A DNA stretch of 45,358 nucleotides from Candidatus Mediterraneibacter avicola (GTDB lineage Bacteria > Bacillota > Clostridia > Lachnospirales > Lachnospiraceae), in NCBI GenBank assembly GCA_019115385.1, contig DXDR01000003.1:1-45358 (forward strand), written 5' to 3'. The notes below the pieces were generated by a model. It saw only the letters and a list, made by a program, of their open reading frames with translations. It had not been told where the DNA came from and ran no database searches. This document shows positions 33,809 through 41,926 of this stretch, in pieces; the stretch's first letter is position 1; each line of letters starts with the position of its first letter. A program made the translations under genes and the position numbers.

Positions 33809-35575
33809 TTACATCCTTTCCGGCGCTTCAAATCCCAAAAGGTCAATACATGTCTCCAGCACTCTTTTTGTCAGGACAAGCAGGGAAATATATCCGTCTC
33901 TGCGCACCTGGTCCTCCTCTGCAAGTATCTTTGTCTCATGGTAAAACTTGTTGAACTCATTTGCCAGATCATAAATATATGCACAGATCTTATGGGGAGC
34001 CGTCTCCTCATACACGGTATTGATCACATCATTAAATTTCAGCACCTGGAGCATCAGCGCTTTCTCATAATCTCCCGCCGGAGCGAGGATCTTCAGTCCC
34101 TGGAGGCTGCCGCCCGTCTCCTCATACTTAGCAAGGATCGACTTGATCCTTACGATCGTATACAGGATGTACGGGCCAGTGTTTCCCTCAAATGAAGTAA
34201 ACCTGTCCACGTCAAAAATATAATCCTTGGATGCCTGGTTAGAGAGATCGCCGTACTTGATGGCGGCCAGTCCTACAGTCTGAGCTGTCTTTCTCGCTTC
34301 CGCCTCTTCCACAGTGCGGTTGTCCATGATCTTTTTATACATCTCATCCTCAATCTCGCGGATCAGATTTTCCAGGCGCATCACACCTCCCTCTCTCGTC
34401 TTAAAGGGCTTGCCGTCCTTTCCATTCATCGTTCCGAACCCCAGAAAGGTAAGCTCTGTCTCCGGGCGGACGATCCCTGTCTTCTTTGCACAGCGGAACA
34501 CCTGGATAAAGTGCAGTTCCTGTCTTTTATCCACCACGTAGATCACCTGATCCGGGCAAAACTCCTCTTCCCGGTCCACCAGAGTCGCAAGATCCGTTGT
34601 ATCATAAAGAGCAGCCCCGTCCGACTTCAATATCATACAGGGCGGCACTTCCTTGTTGTCCGTCTCTTCCTGTACGTCTACCACCAGAGCGCCCTCGTCG
34701 TAACGTGCAAACCCCTTATCCTTTAACATCTCCACCATATCCGGGATAAACTTCTGAGCGTCCGCCTCTCCCTTCCAAAGATCAAAATGCACATTCAGCT
34801 TCTCGTAATTCTTCTTCAGATCCGCAACCGACACGTTCATGATATGCTTCCAGATAGCTCTGCATCCCCGGTCGCCATTCTGCAGAAGATAGGTAGCATG
34901 CAATGCTTCTTCCCGGTAATCTTCATGTTCTTTCGCATATGCGCTGGCTGTAGGATAGATTTCCTCCAGCTCACCTATGGTAAAGGGCGCCTCTTCCGGG
35001 TATTCACCCTCAAATTTTTCATCAAAGTAGGGAAGCTCCGGTTTTCTTTTCTTAAGTTCTGTAATGATCAGCCCCATCTGATAGCCCCAGTCACCCAGAT
35101 GTATATCTCCGACTACCCGGTTTCCCTTGAACCTTGCGATCCGTTTTACACTCTCCCCGATGATCGCTGATCTGAGGTGCCCTACATGCAGCGGCTTCGC
35201 AACATTCGGACCGCCGTAGTCAATTATGATCGTTTTCGGATTTTCTTCCGCCTCCACGCCCAGGTTCTGATCCGCGGCCATATCGTTCAGGTACGCTGCC
35301 ACATAGACAGGCGCAAGCTTCAGATTGATAAAGCCTGGTTTCACCACATCTACGGAAGAAAAACACGCACTCTCTTTCAGCTGTGCAGCCACATCATCCG
35401 CGATCATAAACGGTGCTTTCTTATATTTTTTTGCACCCGCCATAGCCCCGTTGCACTGGTACTCGCACAGATCCGGGCGGTTGGACAGCGTAACCTTTGC
35501 CAGATCTCTCTCATATCCCGCCTTCTCAAACGCCGTCTCCATCTCTATTGTAATCAGTTCCAGTAATGTTTTCAC
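33809..35575 (-). CDS. argS: Arginyl-tRNA synthetase (ArgS)
   Basis: ArgS charges tRNA-Arg. The protein has 588 aa. The N-terminal tRNA D-loop-recognition domain spans about 1-110. The class I signature is NVAKPLHVGHLRSAIIGE (HIGH-type HVGH), and the KMSKS-equivalent segment is GKDGKPFKTREGG. The C-terminal DALR anticodon domain ends VLETCIDLLGFEAPERM. I choose the GTG at 35575 (VKTLLELI), with AGGAG ten bases upstream; the upstream ATG at 35644 would begin before the promoter -10. A tRNA-Arg gene lies 3.4 kb away. Confidence 0.96.
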   Translation of the reverse strand: MKTLLELITIEMETAFEKAGYERDLAKVTLSNRPDLCEYQCNGAMAGAKKYKKAPFMIADDVAAQLKESACFSSVDVVKPGFINLKLAPVYVAAYLNDMAADQNLGVEAEENPKTIIIDYGGPNVAKPLHVGHLRSAIIGESVKRIARFKGNRVVGDIHLGDWGYQMGLIITELKKRKPELPYFDEKFEGEYPEEAPFTIGELEEIYPTASAYAKEHEDYREEALHATYLLQNGDRGCRAIWKHIMNVSVADLKKNYEKLNVHFDLWKGEADAQKFIPDMVEMLKDKGFARYDEGALVVDVQEETDNKEVPPCMILKSDGAALYDTTDLATLVDREEEFCPDQVIYVVDKRQELHFIQVFRCAKKTGIVRPETELTFLGFGTMNGKDGKPFKTREGGVMRLENLIREIEDEMYKKIMDNRTVEEAEARKTAQTVGLAAIKYGDLSNQASKDYIFDVDRFTSFEGNTGPYILYTIVRIKSILAKYEETGGSLQGLKILAPAGDYEKALMLQVLKFNDVINTVYEETAPHKICAYIYDLANEFNKFYHETKILAEEDQVRRDGYISLLVLTKRVLETCIDLLGFEAPERM

Positions 35576-35607
35576 TCTTTTCACACTCCTTAATCCATAT
35601 GAAAGAT

Positions 35608-35636
35608 ATTCTATCATGTCTGCACACTGACGGCAA
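35608..35636 (-). promoter_or_regulatory. argS operon promoter
   Basis: On the minus strand TTGCCG, 17 bases, TAGAAT, 33 bases before the GTG start of argS. No T-box leader is present. Confidence 0.7.
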
Positions 35637-35665
35637 GTTCTCATTCAAAAGTTACACTTCTTGTG

Positions 35666-35829
35666 GTAACAGTCCAGCCATCTGTCATCAGGAGCCGGAT
35701 TTATGCTTGCATAAGAATCCGTCTCCTGATGTGCAGATGTGCTGAGCGCCATTCCATGAGGAAAACAGCGGCGCCAGCCGCAGTAAGCACGCAGTGCGGT
35801 TTTCCGAATGGCGCGGGCTGAACTGTTAC
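35666..35829. repeat. Cloverleaf-like multi-arm palindromic element between argS and nfo
   Basis: An outer stem GTAACAGTCCAGCC (35666-35679) pairs with GGCTGAACTGTTAC (35816-35829), with one mismatch. Inside are two long arms. The first, at about 35680-35738, pairs CATCAGGAG and CGGATT with AATCCG and CTCCTGATG. The second, at 35746-35814, pairs GCGCCATTC and GGAAAAC-like segments with GGTTTTCC and GAATGGCGC, and has small hairpins at its tip. The element lies exactly between the divergent argS and nfo promoters. It may be a mobile palindromic repeat (MITE/REP-like) or a structured RNA. No coding frame is seen. Confidence 0.85.
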
Positions 35830-35832
35830 TTC

Positions 35833-35861
35833 TTGCGAAAAATTTCTATCCACCTTATAAT
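35833..35861 (+). promoter_or_regulatory. nfo promoter
   Basis: TTGCGA, 17 bases, TATAAT, 56 bases before the nfo ATG and only 3 bases after the palindromic element. Confidence 0.75.
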
Positions 35862-35917
35862 GTTAGCGTCAATGCACACCGACGCCAGACAGATATCAGG
35901 AAAGAAAGGAAATTTTT

Positions 35918-36823
35918 ATGAAATTAGGTTCACATGTCAGTATGAGCGGCAGAGATATGCTCCTTGGTTCAGCGAAGGAAGCTGTATCTTACGGCGCAAA
36001 TACGTTTATGTTTTACACGGGAGCGCCGCAGAATACACGGCGCAAAGCGATCAGCGAACTGAATATCGGACCGGCCTGGGAGTATATGGAAGCACACGGG
36101 ATCGAGGAGATCATCGTCCACGCCCCGTATATCATCAATCTCGGCAATACAGTTAAGCCGGAAACTTTTTCTCTTGCTGTAGAATTTCTGGCAAAAGAGA
36201 TCGAGCGGACTGTGGCGTGCAGAAGCCGCACCCTCATCCTTCATCCCGGAGCCCATGTGGGAGCCGGCATCGAAGCAGGAACCGCACAGATCATCAAGGG
36301 GCTGAATGAAGTGCTCAGCCCGGACACCGGCTGCTTTGTAGCTCTTGAGACCATGGCGGGAAAAGGTTCGGAGATTGGGCGTTCCTTTGAAGAGCTGGCC
36401 CGCATTTATGACGGCGTTAAGTATAACGACAAACTCAGAGTATGCTTTGACACATGCCACACCAGTGACAGCGGCTATGATATCATCCACGGTTTTGACG
36501 AGACGATGGATAAATTCAACCGGATCCTCGGGAAGGATCAGATTGCCGTTTTTCATATCAACGACAGCAAAAACGCTCCCGGCGCACAGAAGGACAGGCA
36601 TGAAAATACAGGGTTCGGCCACATCGGATTTGACGCTCTGAACTATATTGTGCATCACCCGGATTTCGCGGAAATCCCAAAAATCCTCGAATCCCCCTAT
36701 GTGCCTTCTCCGTCTGCGCCCAGGAAGTCATATCCGCCTTATAAATATGAAATCGCCATGCTCAGGGAAGGGAAATTTAACCCTGATATGAAAACGGATA
36801 TCATCCGGGACAACGAGGTTTAA
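35918..36823 (+). CDS. nfo: Deoxyribonuclease IV, apurinic/apyrimidinic endonuclease (Nfo)
   Basis: This base-excision-repair enzyme cuts 5' of abasic sites using three zinc ions. It has 301 aa in a TIM-barrel fold. Metal-ligand motifs are seen in order: [59 protein letters not shown] and [17 protein letters not shown] lies before the ATG. It stands alone on the plus strand, divergent from argS. Confidence 0.96.
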   Translation: MKLGSHVSMSGRDMLLGSAKEAVSYGANTFMFYTGAPQNTRRKAISELNIGPAWEYMEAHGIEEIIVHAPYIINLGNTVKPETFSLAVEFLAKEIERTVACRSRTLILHPGAHVGAGIEAGTAQIIKGLNEVLSPDTGCFVALETMAGKGSEIGRSFEELARIYDGVKYNDKLRVCFDTCHTSDSGYDIIHGFDETMDKFNRILGKDQIAVFHINDSKNAPGAQKDRHENTGFGHIGFDALNYIVHHPDFAEIPKILESPYVPSPSAPRKSYPPYKYEIAMLREGKFNPDMKTDIIRDNEV

Positions 36824-36882
36824 ACATCACCTACCGCGCAGCGCTCCATGACTGTCCCCATACGAATTTTCCAAGGTTTTGC

Positions 36883-36911
36883 TTGACAGTACTGCATTTC
36901 CATTATATTAT
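36883..36911 (+). promoter_or_regulatory. Promoter of the GntR-ABC operon
   Basis: TTGACA, 17 bases, TATTAT; a consensus -35 and a near-consensus -10, 50 bases before the gntR-type ATG. Confidence 0.8.
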
Positions 36912-36931
36912 TGTATTACATATATAGTACA
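36912..36931 (+). promoter_or_regulatory. Probable GntR operator over the transcription start
   Basis: A 20-bp imperfect palindrome (TGTATTACAT/ATATAGTACA, 8 of 10 positions symmetrical) starts directly after the -10 box. A repressor bound here would block initiation. YtrA-type GntR proteins commonly autoregulate through such TGTA..TACA sites. Confidence 0.6.
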
Positions 36932-36961
36932 GTTTAAAATTTTATAGAAAGAAGTGATTCA

Positions 36962-37345
36962 ATGCCTTGGGATTTGGATAATGAACGCCCCATTTACCTG
37001 CAGCTGATGGACCGCATCCAACAGGACATTGTCGCCGGGACTTATAAACCCGGGGATAAGATTCCCTCTGTCCGCGATCTGGCTCTGGAAGCAGCCGTCA
37101 ACCCGAACACCATGCAGAAGGCTCTCTCCGAGCTGGAACGCAGCGGACTTGTATACTCCCAGCGAACGAGCGGCCGCTTTATCACCGAAGACACGGAAAT
37201 GCTCAAAAAACTAAAGCGCCGCCTTGCCGAAGAACACATCCAGGACTTTTTCCAGAAAATGCGGAATCTGGGATTCAGCGACGAAGAGACTCTTAACATG
37301 ATACAGGAAACAATAAAGGGGGAAAACCATGAAGACAATACTTGA
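36962..37345 (+). CDS. GntR-family transcriptional regulator, YtrA subfamily
   Basis: This short regulator of 127 aa has a winged helix-turn-helix at about residues 9-75 (RPIYLQLMDRIQQDIVAGTY, PSVRDLALEAAVNPNTMQKA, GLVYSQRTSGRFI). A short helical tail follows, without a ligand-binding domain, as in the YtrA subfamily. These usually repress their own operon, which encodes an ABC transporter, as here; the ATPase gene starts inside its 3' end (17-base overlap). What relieves repression is unknown; cell-envelope-active compounds induce some relatives. Confidence 0.92.
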   Translation: MPWDLDNERPIYLQLMDRIQQDIVAGTYKPGDKIPSVRDLALEAAVNPNTMQKALSELERSGLVYSQRTSGRFITEDTEMLKKLKRRLAEEHIQDFFQKMRNLGFSDEETLNMIQETIKGENHEDNT

Positions 37346-38027
37346 ATGCCGGGGACTGACGAAAAAATACGGAAATTTTTCCGCCCTCTCAGACCTGACG
37401 CTCACACTGGAGCGGGGACAGATCGCCGGACTGCTCGGCCCGAACGGCAGCGGCAAGACTACGCTCATCAAACTCATAAACGGTCTGCTTGTCCCGTCCG
37501 GCGGAGAACTTAAAATAAACGGATGCGCCCCGGGTGTGGAGACAAAGAAAATCATCTCTTATCTGCCGGACCAGGACTGTCTTGCAAGTCAGCTCCGCGT
37601 AAAAGACGCCCTCAGGCTCTATTCAGATTTCTACAAAGACTTCAGCATGGAACGGGCTGTAAACATGCTCGACACTCTGGAGATCGATCGCAGTTCCAGG
37701 CTCGGCGCCCTGTCAAAGGGCACAAAGGAAAAAGTGCAGCTCATCCTTGTGATGAGCCGGGACGCACAGCTATATGTACTGGACGAACCGATCGGCGGAG
37801 TAGACCCTGCAGCCAGAGATTATATTCTCCGCACGATCCTGACAAATTATAATGAAAACGCAACCATCCTCATTTCCACACATTTGATCTCAGACATTGA
37901 AAACGTGCTGGATCGCGTCCTTTTTCTGAAAGCCGGATGCCTTGTTCTAAATGAATCTGTGGACGAAATACGGACAAAGTACGGGAAATCGGTTGACGCT
38001 CTATTCCGGGAGGTGTTCAGATGTTAG
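37329..38027 (+). CDS. ABC transporter ATP-binding protein
   Basis: This ATPase of 232 aa has Walker A LLGPNGSGKTTLIKLINGLL. Its signature motif is degenerate: ALSKGTKEKVQLILVM, not LSGGQ; the LSKGMKQ-like form is typical of export ATPases of this group. Walker B is LYVLDEPIGGVDPAARD, with switch His in STHLISDIE. It forms an exporter-like pair with the following membrane protein, overlapping it by 7 bases. The substrate is unknown; it may be a drug or lantibiotic-type resistance system. Confidence 0.92.
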   Translation: MKTILECRGLTKKYGNFSALSDLTLTLERGQIAGLLGPNGSGKTTLIKLINGLLVPSGGELKINGCAPGVETKKIISYLPDQDCLASQLRVKDALRLYSDFYKDFSMERAVNMLDTLEIDRSSRLGALSKGTKEKVQLILVMSRDAQLYVLDEPIGGVDPAARDYILRTILTNYNENATILISTHLISDIENVLDRVLFLKAGCLVLNESVDEIRTKYGKSVDALFREVFRC

Positions 38028-38821
38028 GAAAACTCATCAAATATGACTTAATATATGCATCGAAAGTCTTTCTTCTGATACACGGTATTTATCTGCTCAT
38101 CTGCGTTGCGCTGAGAATACTTATCATGGACCGGCTTGACTTTGACGCCCGCCCGGAAGTTTTCATGACTCCGGTAACGCTGATCACCGTTCTTATGATA
38201 TTCGTACTTTCAGCAGTAACACTGGCGACCAGTCTGCTCATCGCGCTTCGCTTTTACCGGAATCTGTTTGGCCGGGAAGGCTATCTGTCCTGGACGCTGC
38301 CCGCGTCTCCTTCTGAGCATCTGCTCGCCAAATTCCTGTCAGGATTTCTTCTGGCCGCAGTTGATATCACTATAATCGCAACAGGCATCGTGATCATTGT
38401 AACCGGCCCAAACGTAGCGGAAGCCTATCGCCAAATCGCATCGGAAATGACGGAAATTTTAGGTGTAAGCTTAGGCGCTTACTCCCTGAAGCTGTTTTTC
38501 TTCACAGTTCTGTTCAGCTTCACCTCCGTCATACAGATTTATTTCTGCGTCGCGCTGGGGCAGCTTTTTCAAGGTCACCGGGTATTGTTCGCCATTGCGT
38601 TCTACTTTCTGACAGGTTTTGTAGTGGAGATCCTTTCCACTTTGCTTCTGCTTGTATCCGGACTGCTGACAGAACAGATGACATTCAGTACCTCTGCATT
38701 CAACCTGGGGCAGTACACCGAAAAGCTTTATCTCATAACCGGAATGCTTTCCGTTATCCTGGCCGCCGGAGAATATATCGCTGCGCAGTATATTATGAAA
38801 AAGAAGATCAATCTGATATAG
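38021..38821 (+). CDS. ABC transporter membrane subunit (ABC-2-like)
   Basis: This hydrophobic protein of 266 aa has about six membrane segments. After an initial LGKLIKYDLIYASKVFLLIHGIYLL helix it has LSWTLPASPSEHLLAKFLSGFLL, a coupling-type segment common in the membrane subunits that partner YtrB-like ATPases. The start has GGGAGG upstream and overlaps the ATPase end. No catalytic motif is visible. The function is inferred from operon context. Confidence 0.82.
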   Translation: MLGKLIKYDLIYASKVFLLIHGIYLLICVALRILIMDRLDFDARPEVFMTPVTLITVLMIFVLSAVTLATSLLIALRFYRNLFGREGYLSWTLPASPSEHLLAKFLSGFLLAAVDITIIATGIVIIVTGPNVAEAYRQIASEMTEILGVSLGAYSLKLFFFTVLFSFTSVIQIYFCVALGQLFQGHRVLFAIAFYFLTGFVVEILSTLLLLVSGLLTEQMTFSTSAFNLGQYTEKLYLITGMLSVILAAGEYIAAQYIMKKKINLI

Positions 38822-38854
38822 GGGTCTGCATGACAGTCCCCGGAAGTCATGACC

Positions 38855-38882
38855 GCCCCGGCGCTCTCAGAGCTGCCGGGGC
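38855..38882 (+). terminator. Possible terminator of the GntR-ABC operon
   Basis: An 8-bp GC-rich stem (GCCCCGGC/GCCGGGGC) with a 12-nt loop lies 34 bases after the membrane gene stop. It is followed by TTCTGC only, so it is a weak intrinsic terminator. Confidence 0.5.
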
Positions 38883-38931
38883 TTCTGCAATAAAGCCGGG
38901 AAAACAGTCCGTCACTTTCTGAAAGTAAAAA

Positions 38932-38978
38932 TCCCGGGAAGGCACTGTAAATAATGTATTTTCAGTACCTTCCCGGGA
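38932..38978 (-). terminator. Terminator of tRNA-Arg
   Basis: A 16-bp stem with one mismatch (TCCCGGGAAGGCACTG with CAGTACCTTCCCGGGA on the plus strand) lies 10 bases after the tRNA and is followed on the minus strand by TTTTTACTTT. Confidence 0.85.
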
Positions 38979-38988
38979 CATGTTCGAA

Positions 38989-39059
38989 GCGTCTGAGCGG
39001 AGTCGAACCGCCGCACATGCCTCCGGAGGGCATTGCTCTATCCACTGAGCTACAGACGC
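38989..39059 (-). tRNA. tRNA-Arg (anticodon CCG)
   Basis: The cloverleaf is complete. The acceptor is GCGTCTG/CAGACGC. The D arm is GCTC-AGTGGATA-GAGC. The anticodon arm is ATGCC-CTCCGGA-GGCAT, with anticodon CCG reading CGG. A 4-nt variable loop follows. The T arm is GGCGG-TTCGACT-CCGCT, with one G-U pair. The CCA end is not encoded. The base at the discriminator position (38988) reads U, unusual for tRNA-Arg, where A or G is expected. Confidence 0.93.
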
Positions 39060-39113
39060 ATTCCGGCTGATTGAGGGAACGCTTTTCGCATCCCCTCTTC
39101 AACAGCCTTAATC

Positions 39114-39142
39114 ATCCTAGCATAGTTTCCCGAAAATGTAAA
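39114..39142 (-). promoter_or_regulatory. tRNA-Arg promoter
   Basis: On the minus strand TTTACA, 17 bases, TAGGAT, about 55 bases before the tRNA 5' end and just after the surface-protein gene stop. Confidence 0.6.
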
Positions 39143-39148
39143 GAGATT

Positions 39149-41926
39149 TTATATTCTCCGGTTCTTTTTCTTGTTTCTCAGCGCCTTTGCCACAGCCGCA
39201 GAAATTCCCGCTGCAGCCGACGCAGCCGCCAGCAAAACACTCCCCTTAAGTTCCGCCGGCCGGTCTCCTGTTTTTACCGCAGGTTCCGCTTTTGAGAGAA
39301 CTTCAACCGTCTGGCCCTTATCATTTCGGTCATCATGGGATGAAATCAGCTTCTCGCCCAGATACAGATACTCACATACCACAAGCCGCCTGCCCGCAAG
39401 GCTCCCGGTCTCTGCTGAAAATTCCATCCCGACCGACGTTTCAGACTGCTTTGGCGTAAATTTTATTTCAGCCTCCACCGGGCGTCCGTCAAGTACCAGA
39501 GGCTCTCCCGTCTCCGCGTCCTTTACGACCCCTTTCAGCATATACTCGGTTCCTTCATTTAAGTACGCCAGCTCAACCTCGTCCGCGATCACAGTTTCCT
39601 CTCCCGCACGGATGCATTTGCCGCCGCTTTCTTTCCAGACCGCAGTCGTGTCTCTGATCTCTGACCGGTAGTTCTCAAGTTCCACTTTCACGCCCTCTCC
39701 AGAACTGTCTTCCACCATCACCTCATATGGTTCATCCGGGAGCATATAGCCTGCAGGGACTTTTTTCTCCACAAGTTCATATTTACCTGGAAATAATTCT
39801 TCCGATTCTGCTTTCCCCTCTTGATCCGTTATCAGGGTTCCCGCTGTCTCCCCGGCGGTAAGACGCACGGTACCGTCAGGTGTTACGATATCCTCCTTTG
39901 CCAGAATATCAAAACACACCCCTTCTATCCCTTCACCAGATGAAGCGTCTGTTTTACTAAGATGTATCTTTTCCTTAACAGGTTCATTTTCAAACTCCAC
40001 CTCCAGAGGCTCATCCCAGTTGTGCCCTTCCGTGATCCGAAACTCCACGGGATTTTCGCTCAGGCGATAGCCGCCGGGGGGAAGGATTTCCCGGAAATAA
40101 TAGACTCCCGCCGGCAGCTTTTCCGGCAGGATAAAGCTGCCGCTTCCATCTGTAGAGAAAATGTTATATTCCATATGGGCAGGATAGTGCTGTTTCATCG
40201 TCATCGGCTTTTTATCCTCGTCCAGGAGTTCAAACTGCGCTCCCTGCACCGGGACAGTCTTGCCTGTCGTACTGTCTTTCTTGACCAGCTTTACAGGGGA
40301 AAATATCTGTTTATTCTCAAGAATGTAATACAAGGTCTCCCCCTCCTCATCTATCGTCACTTCAAAATCCTCTGCAGGCTTGAGTCCATCGGGCGTATTT
40401 TCCTCGTGCACTGTATAGGTATCGTAAACCAGCCCGTGCCTTTCCGCCTGGGAACCGCCCTGTCTGGTAGACGCATATCCGTTTTCATCTGTCACGATAG
40501 TCACAGACTCTCCTGTAGTCGTTGACGTTATGGTAAAACGGATCCCTCCGAGTGATGTCTTCTGATCTTCTTCGGGATCGGTATCCTCCCGGAATTTCAC
40601 GATCTGGATATGGCCTCTTATAACCTTATCCGGCACCTTCGGAGCCTGAAATATCGTGTCCGTCTCTCCCGCTCCTGTTTCCGTTATCCTGCTCACAGCC
40701 ACTTCACTGTTGAGCAGATAACCCCGGGGCGCTTTTGTCTCCTGAAAGGTTACTGTCCCGAGAGGAAGCACGGTTGCTCCCGAAGCGCTGTGATAAAAAG
40801 CATCTCCGCTCACCTTCGCCTCTTCCGAAATCATTACCCGCCCCTTTTCATCGGATCTGAGAATCCAGGTTCTCTCAGCCTCGATTCCTTTCTCCGCCGG
40901 ATCTGTGTCATAGTATCCGGGATAAAATCTTACAGTAAACCAAGCGTCTGACAGGACTGCACTGCCCTGCGCCTGTGCTTTTCCTGTATCCGCATCCGTT
41001 TTCTCCAGAACCAGGCCGGCCGGATAATAGCGGGGCGGATTATGGCACGTATATCTGCACACAGAGGCTTCCCTCACTGCAATGTCTGCTCTTTCCTGAT
41101 CCAGCGCATACCCTTTCGGACTCTTCAGCTCTCTCACCTCATAAACGCCGATCCTTACATTGTCTACTCTCCCATAGCCGTCTGCATTTGTAGAAATGCG
41201 GTAAGACGGAGTCTCCGATCCCGGGCGGAACAGTCCGAACTCTGCCCCGGCCAGAGAATAGCAATCATTGCCGTCCGTCCACTCCGGCTGGCCGGATTCT
41301 TTGTATATTTCCACACTGCCGGTCAGATCCTCCCCGGTTCCGCCCATCACCTGCCCGGAGCCTCCTGTATTAAACAGAAATGCATTGAAATATTCGGGAG
41401 GCTCCGGCATACTTTTTATCCTTTCCGCTTTCTGCTTCAGGGAGGCGGCCTGTTCTCCTGACAGCCCTGTAAATGATTCATCGTCTCCCGAATAGAGATA
41501 GGCGGCGATGCAATGGCTCATTCCATATTCGTCGTCCCTTACCAGCTTCCCCGTGAAGCCCAGATAACCGTATCTTTCCACATATGTCTGGTAGCCCGGT
41601 CCCCCATAGACATAGTAAAGCCCTTTTCTCAGATCCCCATTTCCCAGCCGTTCCGCCTTATATTCCCCCGAAGTAAGCCAGGGTTTCCGGGGTTCCAGAC
41701 AGTAGGCTGTCTTCCCCTCTACTGTATAATAATGGGTACAGTAGCTGCCATAATATATCATTTCACCCATTACCAGGCTCACCGTCTCCGCACTGCTCCG
41801 TGCCGAGGCCGTTTCCCCGGTTCCCTCTGCCTGTACAGCCCGGGTTCCGGCCGGCGCTGCCGCAGCGCCCATAAACAGAATTGCCGCCACAAGGAAGACA
41901 ACGCACTTTTTGATCCACTGTTTCAT
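39149..41926 (-). CDS. Surface protein with thioester-like domain, SpaA repeats and VaFE repeat; cell-wall-sorted
   Basis: A 925-aa secreted protein. The signal peptide is about 1-33 (ending VQA). The TQXA/thioester-like domain is about 45-190, with the thioester-type Cys near 76 (AYCLEP). The partner motif is SHCIAAYLYS instead of the usual TQ form. Five SpaA/Cna-B-type domains follow (about 200-750), with recurrent KTD...G and Y.L.E...P.GY. Next is a VaFE-type domain (TEYMLKGVVKDAETGEPL to SSHDDRNDKGQTVEV). The C-terminus has PAVKTGD, a hydrophobic stretch and RNKKKNRRI, a noncanonical sorting signal. Isopeptide bonds are expected to stiffen it. No sortase gene is in the window. It probably acts as an adhesin or pilus-tip-like protein. 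Confidence 0.88.
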   Translation of the reverse strand: MKQWIKKCVVFLVAAILFMGAAAAPAGTRAVQAEGTGETASARSSAETVSLVMGEMIYYGSYCTHYYTVEGKTAYCLEPRKPWLTSGEYKAERLGNGDLRKGLYYVYGGPGYQTYVERYGYLGFTGKLVRDDEYGMSHCIAAYLYSGDDESFTGLSGEQAASLKQKAERIKSMPEPPEYFNAFLFNTGGSGQVMGGTGEDLTGSVEIYKESGQPEWTDGNDCYSLAGAEFGLFRPGSETPSYRISTNADGYGRVDNVRIGVYEVRELKSPKGYALDQERADIAVREASVCRYTCHNPPRYYPAGLVLEKTDADTGKAQAQGSAVLSDAWFTVRFYPGYYDTDPAEKGIEAERTWILRSDEKGRVMISEEAKVSGDAFYHSASGATVLPLGTVTFQETKAPRGYLLNSEVAVSRITETGAGETDTIFQAPKVPDKVIRGHIQIVKFREDTDPEEDQKTSLGGIRFTITSTTTGESVTIVTDENGYASTRQGGSQAERHGLVYDTYTVHEENTPDGLKPAEDFEVTIDEEGETLYYILENKQIFSPVKLVKKDSTTGKTVPVQGAQFELLDEDKKPMTMKQHYPAHMEYNIFSTDGSGSFILPEKLPAGVYYFREILPPGGYRLSENPVEFRITEGHNWDEPLEVEFENEPVKEKIHLSKTDASSGEGIEGVCFDILAKEDIVTPDGTVRLTAGETAGTLITDQEGKAESEELFPGKYELVEKKVPAGYMLPDEPYEVMVEDSSGEGVKVELENYRSEIRDTTAVWKESGGKCIRAGEETVIADEVELAYLNEGTEYMLKGVVKDAETGEPLVLDGRPVEAEIKFTPKQSETSVGMEFSAETGSLAGRRLVVCEYLYLGEKLISSHDDRNDKGQTVEVLSKAEPAVKTGDRPAELKGSVLLAAASAAAGISAAVAKALRNKKKNRRI

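Noticed and set aside
35576-35665. T-box leader for argS
   Set aside because: The leader from the mapped promoter is under 35 bases and has no T-box sequence.
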